A stretch of 64,000 nt of DNA from Rhodocaloribacter litoris (GTDB lineage Bacteria > Bacteroidota > Rhodothermia > Rhodothermales > ISCAR-4553). The DNA lies in contig NZ_CP076718.1 of NCBI RefSeq assembly GCF_011682235.2, positions 491,744-555,743 of the forward strand. Reading direction: 5' to 3'. Positions 20,242 to 28,743 of the stretch are shown in pieces. The notes beneath the pieces are model-generated. The model worked only from the letters and a program-made list of their open reading frames with translations. It was not told the DNA's origin and searched no databases. Made by a program: the position numbers and the translations under genes. Position 1 is the first letter of the stretch, and each line of letters starts with the position of its first letter.

Positions 20242-20353
20242 CGCATCTGCCCTCCGGGAGAGTCCCTCTGCCCATTGTCGTGCCGGCTCGATCGCCATGC
20301 CGTCAAATGTATCCATTACACATGTTTAAGGCAAGGCACATCACCGGGCATCC

Positions 20354-21721
20354 TCACCCCGCCCGCCGCAGCCGTGCCCCGAATGCCCCGTCGATCTCAT
20401 GCCGGTGGGGCAGCGAGGCGAAGAACCCTTCCGAGGTGACCAGGGCACCGGGCACGAAGGGATGGGCCGGTTCGAGGGTGAAGTCCGGATGTCGTTTCAG
20501 GAAGGCCGCGATGCGGGCCTCGTTCTCTTCCGGTTCGATGGTGCACGTGGCGTAGACGAGCAGGCCTCCCGGGCGGACGAGGCGGGCGGCGGCGTCGAGC
20601 AGTTCGTCCTGCAGGCGGATCAGCTCGTCGAGGGCTTCGGGGAGGCGGCGCCAGCGCAGGTCGGCGCGCCGGGCGAGGACGCCGAGGCCGGAGCAGGGCG
20701 CGTCGAGCAGCACCCGGTCGCCCCGGGGGGCATCGGGCCGGTTGGCGAGGTGGCGCAGATCCACCGCTTCGGTTTCGATCAGGGCCAGCCCTTCGCCCCG
20801 GGCGGCTTCGGCCAGGAGGCGCAGGCGCCCGGCGTTCACGTCGAAGGCGAGGAGCCGCCCCTGCCCGCGCATGCGGTCGGCGGCGTAGCGCGCCTTGCCG
20901 CCGGGGGCGGCACACACGTCCAGCACGGTTTCTCCGGGCTGCGGGTCCAGCAGGCGCACGACGAGGCCGGCACTCTCGTCCTGCACGGCGCAGCGGCCGT
21001 TGTCCAGCAGCCCGGCTGCGCGGACCGGCTGGAGCTGCCCGAGCCGGAGGAAGTCGTCGAGGTAGGGCGACGGCGTCCATGCGACCCCGTGCGCGTCGAG
21101 CAGGGCGACGACGGCCGCCCGGTCGGCCCGGGATGAAAGTCGCAGGCCGAAGACGGGGCGGGCATTGTTCCACGCCAGGAGCCGCTCCGTCTCCGCCGTG
21201 CCGAAGCGTTCCACCCAGCGCCGCACCATCCAGGTCGGGTGCGAGGCCCGGATGGCCAGATCTTCGACCGGGTCGCCCGTCTGCGGCACGGGGAGCGCGT
21301 TCCGGTGCCGGAGCACGGCGCGCAGGAGGCCGTTGACCAGGCCTCCGGCACCGGGCCGCACGAACGCCTTGGCCAGTTCCACGGCCTCATGCACGGCGGC
21401 ATGCGCCGGGGTGCCGAGGAAGAGCAGGTCGTAGAGGGCAAGGCGAAGGATCTGGCGGAGCGTGGGCTCCATCTTCTGGTAGGGGCCCCGGTAGAAGTGC
21501 GCGATCAGGAAGTCCAGCCGGCGCCGCCAGCGGGTGACGCCGGCCACATACTCCGTCACGAGGCGGTCGGCACGCGGATCGGCCTCACCGGCCGCGTCGT
21601 CGCCCACGAGCCCGGCAAAGGCACCTCCCACCTCGATCCGGTCGAGCTGCCGGACAGCCCGGCCCCGGGCGGTGCGTTCCAGCGCCGCCGCCTTCCTGCC
21701 GGTACGCTTTCGAGCAGCCAT
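20354..21721 (-). CDS. rsmB: 16S rRNA (cytosine-967-C5) methyltransferase
   Basis: A 455-residue RsmB. The N-terminal 140 residues form a NusB-like domain (YRGPYQKMEPTLRQILRLAL, HAAVHEAVELAKAFVRPG). The C-terminal domain is the methyltransferase: VQDESAGLVVRLLDPQPGE, the SAM motif VLDVCAAPGGKARYAADRM, DAPCSGLGVLARRADLRWR with the release cysteine, and YATCTIEPEENE with the nucleophile cysteine. It methylates C967 in helix 31 of 16S rRNA. The gene is on the same strand as the transketolase gene 73 bp upstream and may be cotranscribed. Confidence 0.95.
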   Translation of the reverse strand: MAARKRTGRKAAALERTARGRAVRQLDRIEVGGAFAGLVGDDAAGEADPRADRLVTEYVAGVTRWRRRLDFLIAHFYRGPYQKMEPTLRQILRLALYDLLFLGTPAHAAVHEAVELAKAFVRPGAGGLVNGLLRAVLRHRNALPVPQTGDPVEDLAIRASHPTWMVRRWVERFGTAETERLLAWNNARPVFGLRLSSRADRAAVVALLDAHGVAWTPSPYLDDFLRLGQLQPVRAAGLLDNGRCAVQDESAGLVVRLLDPQPGETVLDVCAAPGGKARYAADRMRGQGRLLAFDVNAGRLRLLAEAARGEGLALIETEAVDLRHLANRPDAPRGDRVLLDAPCSGLGVLARRADLRWRRLPEALDELIRLQDELLDAAARLVRPGGLLVYATCTIEPEENEARIAAFLKRHPDFTLEPAHPFVPGALVTSEGFFASLPHRHEIDGAFGARLRRAG

Positions 21722-21794
21722 ACACGCCCAAGGTATCGGGGCGTACCCATCACGTCATACGCCCCCTGCCCTGCAAAACACGCCCCCCGACGGA

Positions 21795-23819
21795 TCAGAG
21801 CAGCGCGCGGGCCGCCTCGACGACCCGGTCCACGGTGAAGCCGAGCTTTTCGAACACCACTTTGCCCGGTGCCGAGGCCCCGAAGCGGTCCAGCCCGATG
21901 ACGTGCCCCCGGGGGCCGACGTAGCGCTCCCAGCCCAGGGTGCGGCCGGCCTCCACCGCCACCCGTGCCGTCACCTCCGGCGGCAGGATGGCCCGGCGAT
22001 AGTCTTCCGGCTCCCGCTCGAACAGTTCCCAGGAGGGCATGCTGACGACGCGGACGCGATGGCCCAGCCGGCGAAGCCGCTCCGACGCGGCGACGATGAG
22101 CGCCACCTCGCTGCCGGTCGCCATCAGGATCAGCTCCGGCTCGTCGTCGTCCGAGAGGATGTAGGCGCCGCGCCGGAGCCCCTCGGCCGGTGCGAGCGTC
22201 GTCCGGTCGAGCACCGGCACCCCCTGGCGGGTCAGCGCCAGCGCCGTCGGTCCATCGCGGCGGAGCAGGGCCACACGCCAGGCCTCGGCGGTCTCGGCCG
22301 CGTCGGCGGGGCGGATGAACGTGAGGTTGGGGATGAGCCGCAGCGACATGGCGTGCTCGACGGGCTGGTGCGTCGGGCCGTCCTCGCCGAGGCCGATGGA
22401 ATCGTGCGTGAAGACGTAGACGACCGGCAGGTGCATGAGCGCACTCAGGCGCAGGGCCGGGCGCATGTAGTCGCTGAAGACGAGGAAGGTGCCGCAGTAC
22501 GGGCGGAGGCCGCCATGCAGGGCGATCCCGTTGCAGATGGCCGCCATGGCGTGTTCCCGCACCCCGAAGCGCAGGTAGCTGCCCGACGGCTGGTCTTTCT
22601 GGAAGTCCGTGCGTCCTTTGATGAACGTGTTGTTCGAGGGCGTCAGGTCGGCCGAGCCCCCGATGAGGTTGGGCAGCTTCGCGCCCAGGGCCGCCAGGAC
22701 CGCCCCGCTGGCCTTGCGGGTGGCCACCGAGGTGCCCGGCTCGAACACGGGCAGGTCCGCGTCCCAGTCCTCGGGCAGGCGCCCATCGAGCCAGGCCCGG
22801 AAGGCGGCGGCCTCGTCCGGGTAGGCCCCGGCGTACCGCTCCAGCAGGGCCTGCCAGGCCTCCTGCGCCGCCCGTCCCCGTTCGACGGCTTCTCCCAGGT
22901 GTTCATAGACCTCGCCGGGCACGAAGAACGCCGGTTCCTCCGGCCAGCCGAGCGCACGCTTCGTCAGGCGCACCTCCTCCTCGCCCAGGGGTGCCCCGTG
23001 CGCCTCGGCCGTGTCCTGCTTGTTCGGGCTGCCGTAGCCGATGTGCGTGTGCGTGATGATGAGCGAGGGGCGGCTCGCGTCGGACCGGGCGGTCTCCAGT
23101 GCCCGGGCCACCGCCTCCAGGTCGTTGCCGTCGGGGACGTCGAGCACCTGCCAGCCATAGGCTTCGAAACGCCGCCCCACGTCTTCCGTGAACGCCAGGT
23201 CGGTGCTTCCGTCGATGGAAATCTCGTTGTCGTCGTAGAGGTAGATGAGCTTGCCCAGGCCCAGGTGGCCTGCCAGGGAGGCCGCCTCGTGCGAGATGCC
23301 TTCCATCAGATCCCCGTCCGAGACGATGCCGTAGGTATAGTGATCGACGACGGGAAAGTCCGGGCGGTTGAAGCGGGCGGCCAGAAAGCGCTCGGCGATC
23401 GCCATGCCGACCCCGTTGGCAAACCCCTGCCCGAGCGGCCCCGTGGTCGTCTCCACCCCCGGCGTGAGGAAGTTCTCCGGATGTCCGGGCGTCCTCGACC
23501 CCCACTGGCGGAAACGCTTGAGCTCCTCCATCGGAAGGTCATAGCCCGTCAGGTGCAACAGGGCGTAGAGCAGCATCGAGCCGTGCCCCGCCGACAGGAC
23601 GAACCGGTCCCGGTCCGGCCAGGCGGGGTCCTTCGGGTTGTGTTTCAGGAAATGGTGCCAGAGTACATAGGCCGGGGCCGCCATCCCCATCGGCATGCCG
23701 GGATGGCCGCTGTTGGCCTGCTGCACCGCATCGACGGCCAGAAAACGGATGGTGTTGATGCTGCGTTGCGCCAGTTCGGTTGCCAAGGCACGATCCACCG
23801 CAGAGGAAGCCTGTGTCAT
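21795..23819 (-). CDS. tkt: Transketolase
   Basis: A 674-residue thiamine-diphosphate enzyme of the non-oxidative pentose phosphate pathway. The start at [12 protein letters not shown] was chosen because known transketolases start here; an ATG six codons upstream is possible. Motifs include [36 protein letters not shown], the ThDP motif [20 protein letters not shown] with [24 protein letters not shown] with the catalytic glutamate, and [18 protein letters not shown]. Its length is normal. A good Bacteroidota-type promoter box lies upstream. Confidence 0.96.
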   Translation of the reverse strand: MTQASSAVDRALATELAQRSINTIRFLAVDAVQQANSGHPGMPMGMAAPAYVLWHHFLKHNPKDPAWPDRDRFVLSAGHGSMLLYALLHLTGYDLPMEELKRFRQWGSRTPGHPENFLTPGVETTTGPLGQGFANGVGMAIAERFLAARFNRPDFPVVDHYTYGIVSDGDLMEGISHEAASLAGHLGLGKLIYLYDDNEISIDGSTDLAFTEDVGRRFEAYGWQVLDVPDGNDLEAVARALETARSDASRPSLIITHTHIGYGSPNKQDTAEAHGAPLGEEEVRLTKRALGWPEEPAFFVPGEVYEHLGEAVERGRAAQEAWQALLERYAGAYPDEAAAFRAWLDGRLPEDWDADLPVFEPGTSVATRKASGAVLAALGAKLPNLIGGSADLTPSNNTFIKGRTDFQKDQPSGSYLRFGVREHAMAAICNGIALHGGLRPYCGTFLVFSDYMRPALRLSALMHLPVVYVFTHDSIGLGEDGPTHQPVEHAMSLRLIPNLTFIRPADAAETAEAWRVALLRRDGPTALALTRQGVPVLDRTTLAPAEGLRRGAYILSDDDEPELILMATGSEVALIVAASERLRRLGHRVRVVSMPSWELFEREPEDYRRAILPPEVTARVAVEAGRTLGWERYVGPRGHVIGLDRFGASAPGKVVFEKLGFTVDRVVEAARALL

Positions 23820-23869
23820 GGGCCGGAGGAAATTCATATTATGATATGATCACGCGGGTTAGGGGTGTG

Positions 23870-23877
23870 CAAAGTTA
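23870..23877 (-). promoter_or_regulatory. Bacteroidota-type -7 promoter box upstream of tkt
   Basis: On the minus strand this octamer reads TAACTTTG, an exact match to the TAnnTTTG consensus of Bacteroidota housekeeping promoters. It is about 50 bases upstream of the chosen start, giving a short untranslated leader. The rest of the 224-bp gap up to the VKOR-DsbA gene shows nothing else I can support. Confidence 0.55.
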
Positions 23878-24061
23878 CGACATCGCCGGCCCGGAAAACG
23901 GGCCGAACGGGTAAAAAATTGGAAAAGCCGGACGGCGCCCCGGCGTGGCCGTCGTGCGCCAGGGCCCTCCGAGCCACGGACCACGCGCCTCCTGCCTCCC
24001 GGTCCGGACCGGATGTCGCATGCCGGAGCGGCGGGCCCCCCGCTTCAAACCGCCGGGCTCC

Positions 24062-25291
24062 TCACGGGGTCCCGGCGGCCGAGGCGATGAGGTGGTTCAG
24101 GCAGGTCGTGCTGCGCGCTGCGGGATCCACCACGCGCCCGTTGATCATGACCGCCGGCACGCCGCGCAGCCCGATCGCGGCCAGTTCTTCGCGGATACGC
24201 CGGATCTGGTCGAGGTGCATCCCCCGTTCCACCCGGGCCTGAAACCGATCCGGATCCATCCCCAGCCCGGCTGCCAGCGTGCGAAGCCGGTTCATGTCCA
24301 GCCCCCCCTGCTGCTGGTGCGCGAACTGGGCATCGATCATCTCGAAGTATTTCCCTTCCTGCGCCGCAACGTACAGCGCCTCGGTCTGCAACATGGACTG
24401 GGGAAAGACGACGAAGGGAATCAGGTAGAAGCGGGCCCGTTCGCGGTTGGCCTCCACGACCTGCTTCATCACCGGGTGCAGGGCCTTGCAGTGCGGGCAG
24501 TTCGGGTCGAAGAACTCGATCACCGTGACGGGGGCCTCCAGGTTGCCCTGGTAGGGATCCCCGATGCTGAAGAAGCGGTCGTAGTCCGCCACGGGTGGGA
24601 TCTCCTCGCTGTACCGGCATTCCGCCCCGGGACGGGCGGTGTTCGCCGCGGCGGTGGCCGGCGGGGTCTCCGCCGCCGCGACCGCCGGGGTGCCCGGTGC
24701 GGGCAGGCTCTTGAAGTAGACCACGTCGGCCACGGCCACGAGGAGCAGCACGATCCCCAGGGCGGCATACAGGCGCGGTTCACCGGGGCGATGGCGCGTC
24801 ACCATGCCCCGTAGTCCCGCCGGAAGCCGCACCATCTCCCCCACCTGCACGGCGAACATCGCCGCCACCGTCAGGGCGGACATCAGGCACAGCAGGCAGA
24901 ACTCGCCGATCTGCACGGACTGCACGTAGAGCAGGTAGGCGGAGTACGCAAAGCCGAAGAAAAGAAGCACCGCCCGCGCCTGTTTGATCTTTGCACGCCA
25001 CCCGTCGCCGACGAAGACCACCGCCGCACTCATCCAGGCCACGAGCACGTAGAAGAGCAACCCCCAGACCACGTTCGAGACGCCGAAGACCTTGCCGGCG
25101 TCGCTCTGCACCACCGCCTCGCAGTCGAACGTGGGGTCGGGCGCGGAGAAGCCCAGGCACCCCCGGTCGAAGCCGCGCTCGGTCTGGAGCCAGAGGTGCA
25201 CGACGACCAGCAGGCCGAAGAGGGCCAGCCCGTAGAGCAGCCGGTCGGTCAGGGGACGGTAGGGAGCGAAACGCAAAGCAGGGGTGTTCAT
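24062..25291 (-). CDS. VKOR-DsbA/thioredoxin fusion disulfide oxidoreductase
   Basis: A 409-residue membrane protein. Residues 1-210 form a vitamin K epoxide reductase-like domain: about five membrane helices, loop cysteines in RGCLGFSAP and FDCEAVV, and the quinone-side CxxC in GEFCLLCLMSAL. After a proline/alanine linker near residue 215-240 comes a DsbA/DsbG-like domain with active-site DPNCPHCKALH near residue 290 and the cis-proline loop IGLRGVPAVMINGRVV. Such fusions make disulfides in periplasmic proteins in one polypeptide, replacing DsbA plus DsbB. It is divergent from the ClC gene over about 230 bp. Confidence 0.92.
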   Translation of the reverse strand: MNTPALRFAPYRPLTDRLLYGLALFGLLVVVHLWLQTERGFDRGCLGFSAPDPTFDCEAVVQSDAGKVFGVSNVVWGLLFYVLVAWMSAAVVFVGDGWRAKIKQARAVLLFFGFAYSAYLLYVQSVQIGEFCLLCLMSALTVAAMFAVQVGEMVRLPAGLRGMVTRHRPGEPRLYAALGIVLLLVAVADVVYFKSLPAPGTPAVAAAETPPATAAANTARPGAECRYSEEIPPVADYDRFFSIGDPYQGNLEAPVTVIEFFDPNCPHCKALHPVMKQVVEANRERARFYLIPFVVFPQSMLQTEALYVAAQEGKYFEMIDAQFAHQQQGGLDMNRLRTLAAGLGMDPDRFQARVERGMHLDQIRRIREELAAIGLRGVPAVMINGRVVDPAARSTTCLNHLIASAAGTP

Positions 25292-25522
25292 CGAACCTCA
25301 GGTCATCAGCATGCGGAGGAACCTCAGGCAACCAAGATAGAGAAAACGGGGAACATGACGAAAGGCACCCCGGCCGCGCGCCCGCGAAGCGACGCGGCAC
25401 GCCGCCCCGGTCACGGACCGCAACCACGGGCCTTTCTGGAATTTCGCGTGATCTCGCCACAGGCGGCGCGTTTTTTCCGGTAGATGCCTACCTTAGCCTG
25501 CATATCCGCTTCCAGATCGAAG

Positions 25523-27400
25523 ATGGCACGTCGACACCGGTTCGAGCGTTCGTTCGACTTCGCCCGGGGACTCTACCCGCACACCCGCCGGCTCTTCGAG
25601 CAACATTTCAACTGGCAGCTTACGGGGCGCTGGATGTTCTATTCGGCCCTGGTCGGGGTGCTGGGGGCGCTGGGAGCGTTGATCTTCGCCACGCTGGTCC
25701 AGACGGCGAGTGACGTCTTCCTGCTCGACCTGGCAGGCTACCGGATGCCGATGCCGGGCGGTGAGGGGCCGCCGGGCGAAGCCTTCGACCTGCAGGCGGC
25801 CCTGCATCCGGCCCGGCGGTGGCTGCTCTTTCTGATTCCCACGCTGGGCGGGCTCGTCTCCGGCTGGCTGGTTTTCACGTTTGCCCCGGAGGCCGAGGGT
25901 CACGGCACCGACGCCGTCATCCGGGCTTTCCACCGGGGCAAGGGACTCATCGGCTGGCGGGTGCCTGTGGTGAAAGCGCTGGCTTCGGCGGTGACCATCG
26001 GGACGGGCGGCAGCGCCGGGCGTGAGGGCCCCATCGCCCAGATCGGCGCGGCGCTCGGAAGCCTGCTGGCCCGGCGGCTCGGCCTGAGCGAACGCGAGCG
26101 CCGCATCCTGCTCATCGCCGGCATCGCCGCCGGCGTCGGCAGCATCTTCCGTTCCCCCCTGGGTGGGGCCTTCTTCGCCGTCGAGGTCCTCTACCGGCAG
26201 GACCTTGAAACCGAGGGCCTGATGCCGTCGGTGGTGGCCGCCATCACCGGCTACTCGATCTTCTCCACCGTCGAGAGCTCCGCCACCGTCTTCACCGTTC
26301 CGAGTTTCACCTTCGTCAACCCGCTCGAGCTGGTGCCACTGATCGTGTTCGCCCTGCTCTGCGCGGCCGTCGGCATCCTGTACGTGGACATCTTCTACGG
26401 CACGAAGCGGGTCGTCTTCGACCGGATGAAGCTGCCGCCGCACCTCAAGCCGGCCGTCGGCGGGCTCCTGGTGGGGACCATCGCCTTCTGGTTCCCGGCC
26501 GTCCTGGGCTCGAGCTACGGCTGGCTCCAGCAGGCCATGTACGGCAACCTGCCGCTCGCGGTGATGGCCCTGCTGGCCCTGGCGAAGATCTTCGCCACGT
26601 CGTTCACGATCGGTTCCGGCGGCTCGGGGGGCGTCTTCGCCCCGTCGCTCGTCATCGGGGGGATGCTCGGCGGCCTCTTCGGCGAGGGGCTGCACACCCT
26701 GCTGCCGGGTCTGGTCCGGCAACCGGAGGCCTACGTCATGATCGGCATGGCGACGTTCTTCACCGGCGTGGCCAACGTCCCGATTTCGACGACCATCATG
26801 ATCTCCGAGCTGACCGGGAGCTACCGCCTGCTCGTTCCCCTGATCTTCGCCGGGGTGATCGTCCACCTGCTCGTGCGGCGCTGGAGCCTCTACACACAAC
26901 AGGTCGACACGTACAACGACTCGCCCGCCCACCGGGCCGACCTCACGCCGAACCTGCTGGACGACCTCAAGGTCCGGAACGTCATCACCTATCCGGTTCA
27001 TTACCACGTGCTCGACCCGGCCACCACGCTCGACGAGATCCTGAGCGTCTTCACCCGGACGCGCGAGGTGGTCCTGCCCGTACGTTCGGCGCATCCCGAA
27101 CGCGAAGGGCCCTACCGGGGCCTCGTGCTGCTCGACGACCTCCAGTCGCTCCTGCAGTCCGAAGACATGATGCGGCGCTTTGTCGTGGCGGCCGACGTGC
27201 AGGTGCCCTTCGCGGCCGTCCACCTCGACGACAGCCTGACGACGGTGCTGGAAGTGTTCAACCGGACGGGCTACCCGGAGCTCCCCGTCCTGGACGAACA
27301 GGGGCGGATCACCGGCTTCATCCGGCAGGGACAGTTGATCACCGAATACCACCGGGCGTACCTTCGCCATGAGCAGGAGAGCCTCCCGACATCCCCATGA
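25523..27400 (+). CDS. ClC-family chloride channel/antiporter with CBS domains
   Basis: A 625-residue protein counted from MARRHRFERSF; an ATG 13 codons upstream is also in frame. It has the ClC membrane core with the anion-pore motifs TGGSAGREGPIAQIGAALGS near residue 160, which includes the gating glutamate, and GSGGSGGVFAPSLVIGGMLG near residue 365. Residues about 490-610 contain two CBS domains (DVQVPFAAVHLDDSLTTVLE in the second). It should move chloride, possibly in exchange for protons; the second proton-pathway glutamate was not checked. The stop overlaps the MscS start (ATGA), so the two are coupled. Confidence 0.92.
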   Translation: MARRHRFERSFDFARGLYPHTRRLFEQHFNWQLTGRWMFYSALVGVLGALGALIFATLVQTASDVFLLDLAGYRMPMPGGEGPPGEAFDLQAALHPARRWLLFLIPTLGGLVSGWLVFTFAPEAEGHGTDAVIRAFHRGKGLIGWRVPVVKALASAVTIGTGGSAGREGPIAQIGAALGSLLARRLGLSERERRILLIAGIAAGVGSIFRSPLGGAFFAVEVLYRQDLETEGLMPSVVAAITGYSIFSTVESSATVFTVPSFTFVNPLELVPLIVFALLCAAVGILYVDIFYGTKRVVFDRMKLPPHLKPAVGGLLVGTIAFWFPAVLGSSYGWLQQAMYGNLPLAVMALLALAKIFATSFTIGSGGSGGVFAPSLVIGGMLGGLFGEGLHTLLPGLVRQPEAYVMIGMATFFTGVANVPISTTIMISELTGSYRLLVPLIFAGVIVHLLVRRWSLYTQQVDTYNDSPAHRADLTPNLLDDLKVRNVITYPVHYHVLDPATTLDEILSVFTRTREVVLPVRSAHPEREGPYRGLVLLDDLQSLLQSEDMMRRFVVAADVQVPFAAVHLDDSLTTVLEVFNRTGYPELPVLDEQGRITGFIRQGQLITEYHRAYLRHEQESLPTSP

Positions 27401-28326
27401 ACTTCCCCATCGAACTGGAGAACGAGGTTGTCGCCCGGGTGCTGCTGATCGTGGTCACCCTGGCGGCGCTCTACGTGCTCACCCGGCTGGCCCAGCGGCT
27501 GGCCCGGCGGTACGTGACCGACCCGGCGCGGCTCTACAGCACCACGAAAACGATACGCCGCACCGCCGGCATCACGGCCATCGTGCTGGTGATCCTCCTG
27601 CTCTCCCCCGACGTGCGGGGCCTGCTCACCGTGCTGACCGTCATCGGCGCCGGGCTGGCCATCGCCCTGCGCGAGGCCCTGCTCAGCTTCGCCGGCTGGT
27701 TCCGCATCACCTTCCTAACCCCCTTCAAGATCGGCGACCGCATCGAGATCAACGGCGTCCGCGGCGACGTGATCGACGTCCGGGTCCTGCGCACGACGCT
27801 CATGGAGATCGGCGGCTGGGTGGATGCCGACCAGAGCACCGGCCGCATCGTCCACATCCCCAACAGCTGGATCTTCGAACACGCCCTGTACAATTACACA
27901 CGCGGCTTCCGCTTCATCTGGAACGAGCTCTCCGTCACGGTCACGTTTCGGAGCGACTGGCAGGCCGCGCACGACATCCTGCTGCGCCTGGCGAACATCT
28001 CGGCCGAGATCGTCGAGCAGCAGGCGTCCCGTGAGATCCGCCAGATGTCGGGCGAATACCTGATCCACTACGGCATCCTCTCGCCGTTCGTCTACGTGCG
28101 GATCGTCGAGAACGGGATCCGGCTGACACTGCGCTACCTGTGCGAGGCCCGCAAGCGCCGGGGCACCGAGCACGCCCTGACGATCTCGATGCTGGAGGAG
28201 TTCAAACGGCACGGGGGCATCGAGCTGGCCTACCCCACCCTGGGCATCTCGAAGGGCGACACCCCGCAGTTCGGCCCCCTGCCCACATCTCCACAGAAAC
28301 CACGACCCGACGAGAAGGCCGGATGA
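27397..28326 (+). CDS. Mechanosensitive channel, MscS family
   Basis: A 309-residue small MscS-type channel. It has an N-terminal helix (VLLIVVTLAALYVLTRLA), a second (AGITAIVLVILLL) and the pore helix region LTVIGAGLAIALREALLSF followed by GWFRITFLTPFKIGDRIEI, the canonical TM3/beta-domain transition. The beta domain continues GVRGDVIDVRVLRTTLMEIG with PNSWIFEHALYNYTRGF. It probably acts as an osmotic safety valve and is translated together with the ClC channel, which suggests joint control of ion and osmotic balance. Confidence 0.93.
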   Translation: MNFPIELENEVVARVLLIVVTLAALYVLTRLAQRLARRYVTDPARLYSTTKTIRRTAGITAIVLVILLLSPDVRGLLTVLTVIGAGLAIALREALLSFAGWFRITFLTPFKIGDRIEINGVRGDVIDVRVLRTTLMEIGGWVDADQSTGRIVHIPNSWIFEHALYNYTRGFRFIWNELSVTVTFRSDWQAAHDILLRLANISAEIVEQQASREIRQMSGEYLIHYGILSPFVYVRIVENGIRLTLRYLCEARKRRGTEHALTISMLEEFKRHGGIELAYPTLGISKGDTPQFGPLPTSPQKPRPDEKAG

Positions 28327-28388
28327 GGCTCTGACCGCTGGCGACGCCGCCACCGCCCAGTCCGCTACCCCTCCGTCGCTTCGCGACA

Positions 28389-28414
28389 CCTCCCCTTCGC
28401 ATGGGGAGGATTTT
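28389..28414 (+). terminator. Hairpin plus T-run downstream of mscS
   Basis: CCTCCCC (28389-28395) and GGGGAGG (28403-28409) form a 7-bp perfect stem with a 7-base loop, followed by ATTTT. It is 63 bp after the mscS stop and reads as an intrinsic terminator that would isolate the trp operon from the ClC-MscS pair. The surrounding 28360-28510 sequence is unusually rich in C-runs and G-runs and could be a dispersed repeat. Confidence 0.5.
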
Positions 28415-28512
28415 GTGCGCCGCATAGGTGACGCCAGACCCTTCCCCCTGGCCGCAGGCCGCACAGGGGGACGTGCCCCGAAGGGGGGATGGGGGTGCCC
28501 ACCACCGTGGGC

Positions 28513-28543
28513 TTGCGTCGTGCGGAACGACGCATTATCTTGG
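28513..28543 (+). promoter_or_regulatory. Putative trp operon promoter
   Basis: TTG at 28513-28515 and TATCTTGG at 28536-28543 match, with one difference, the -33 TTG and -7 TAnnTTTG boxes of Bacteroidota promoters, separated by 20 bases. The predicted start of transcription falls within a few bases of the trpL ATG at 28549, so the leader peptide may be translated from a leaderless or near-leaderless mRNA. This is inference from consensus and position. Confidence 0.45.
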
Positions 28544-28548
28544 GTGCC

Positions 28549-28644
28549 ATGCAACGCACGCCGGTCCATACGTCCCCGGACGCCCGTCTGTGGTGGTGGT
28601 CCCCTGCTCAGGCAGTGGGTCGCACGGGGAGGTATGTACCGTAG
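28549..28644 (+). CDS. trpL: trp operon leader peptide with three consecutive Trp codons
   Basis: A 31-residue frame, ATG to TAG, encoding MQRTPVHTSPDARLWWWSPA and a further 11 residues. Three TGG codons in a row (28591-28599) lie just before the hairpin series of the attenuator. It is too short to be detected as an ordinary gene. The spacing fits ribosome-mediated attenuation: stalling at the Trp codons covers the first pairing segment, while reaching the stop codon at 28642 covers the second. No Shine-Dalgarno is visible. The rarity of Trp makes a WWW run immediately upstream of trpE hard to attribute to chance. Confidence 0.9.
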   Translation: MQRTPVHTSPDARLWWWSPAQAVGRTGRYVP

Positions 28645-28699
28645 TGCAGCCGCGCCCGGCTTCGACGCTGACCCACTGCCCCTCCGCAGTGGGTTTTTT
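28601..28699 (+). promoter_or_regulatory. Tryptophan attenuator (protector, antiterminator and terminator hairpins)
   Basis: Four pairing segments are visible. Segment 1, CCCCTGC (28601-28607), pairs with segment 2, GCAGTGGG (28612-28619), as a protector with one bulge. Segment 2, GGCAGTGGGT (28611-28620), is a perfect 10-bp complement of segment 3, ACCCACTGCC (28671-28680), as antiterminator. Segment 3, ACCCACTGC, pairs perfectly with segment 4, GCAGTGGGT (28686-28694), as a 9-bp terminator whose run of T spans 28694-28699. The geometry relative to the Trp codons is classic: low charged tRNA-Trp favours 2:3 and read-through into trpE; ample Trp favours 3:4 and termination. Confidence 0.92.
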
Positions 28700-28743
28700 G
28701 TTTTATCCACGTTTTTCGGACGCGTACACCTCCGAGACGCCCG

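Noticed and set aside
28549..28699. T-box or TRAP-type control instead of attenuation
   Set aside because: No T-box sequence or specifier loop and no series of spaced GAG/UAG triplets is present; the WWW leader frame and competing stems fit ribosome-mediated attenuation.
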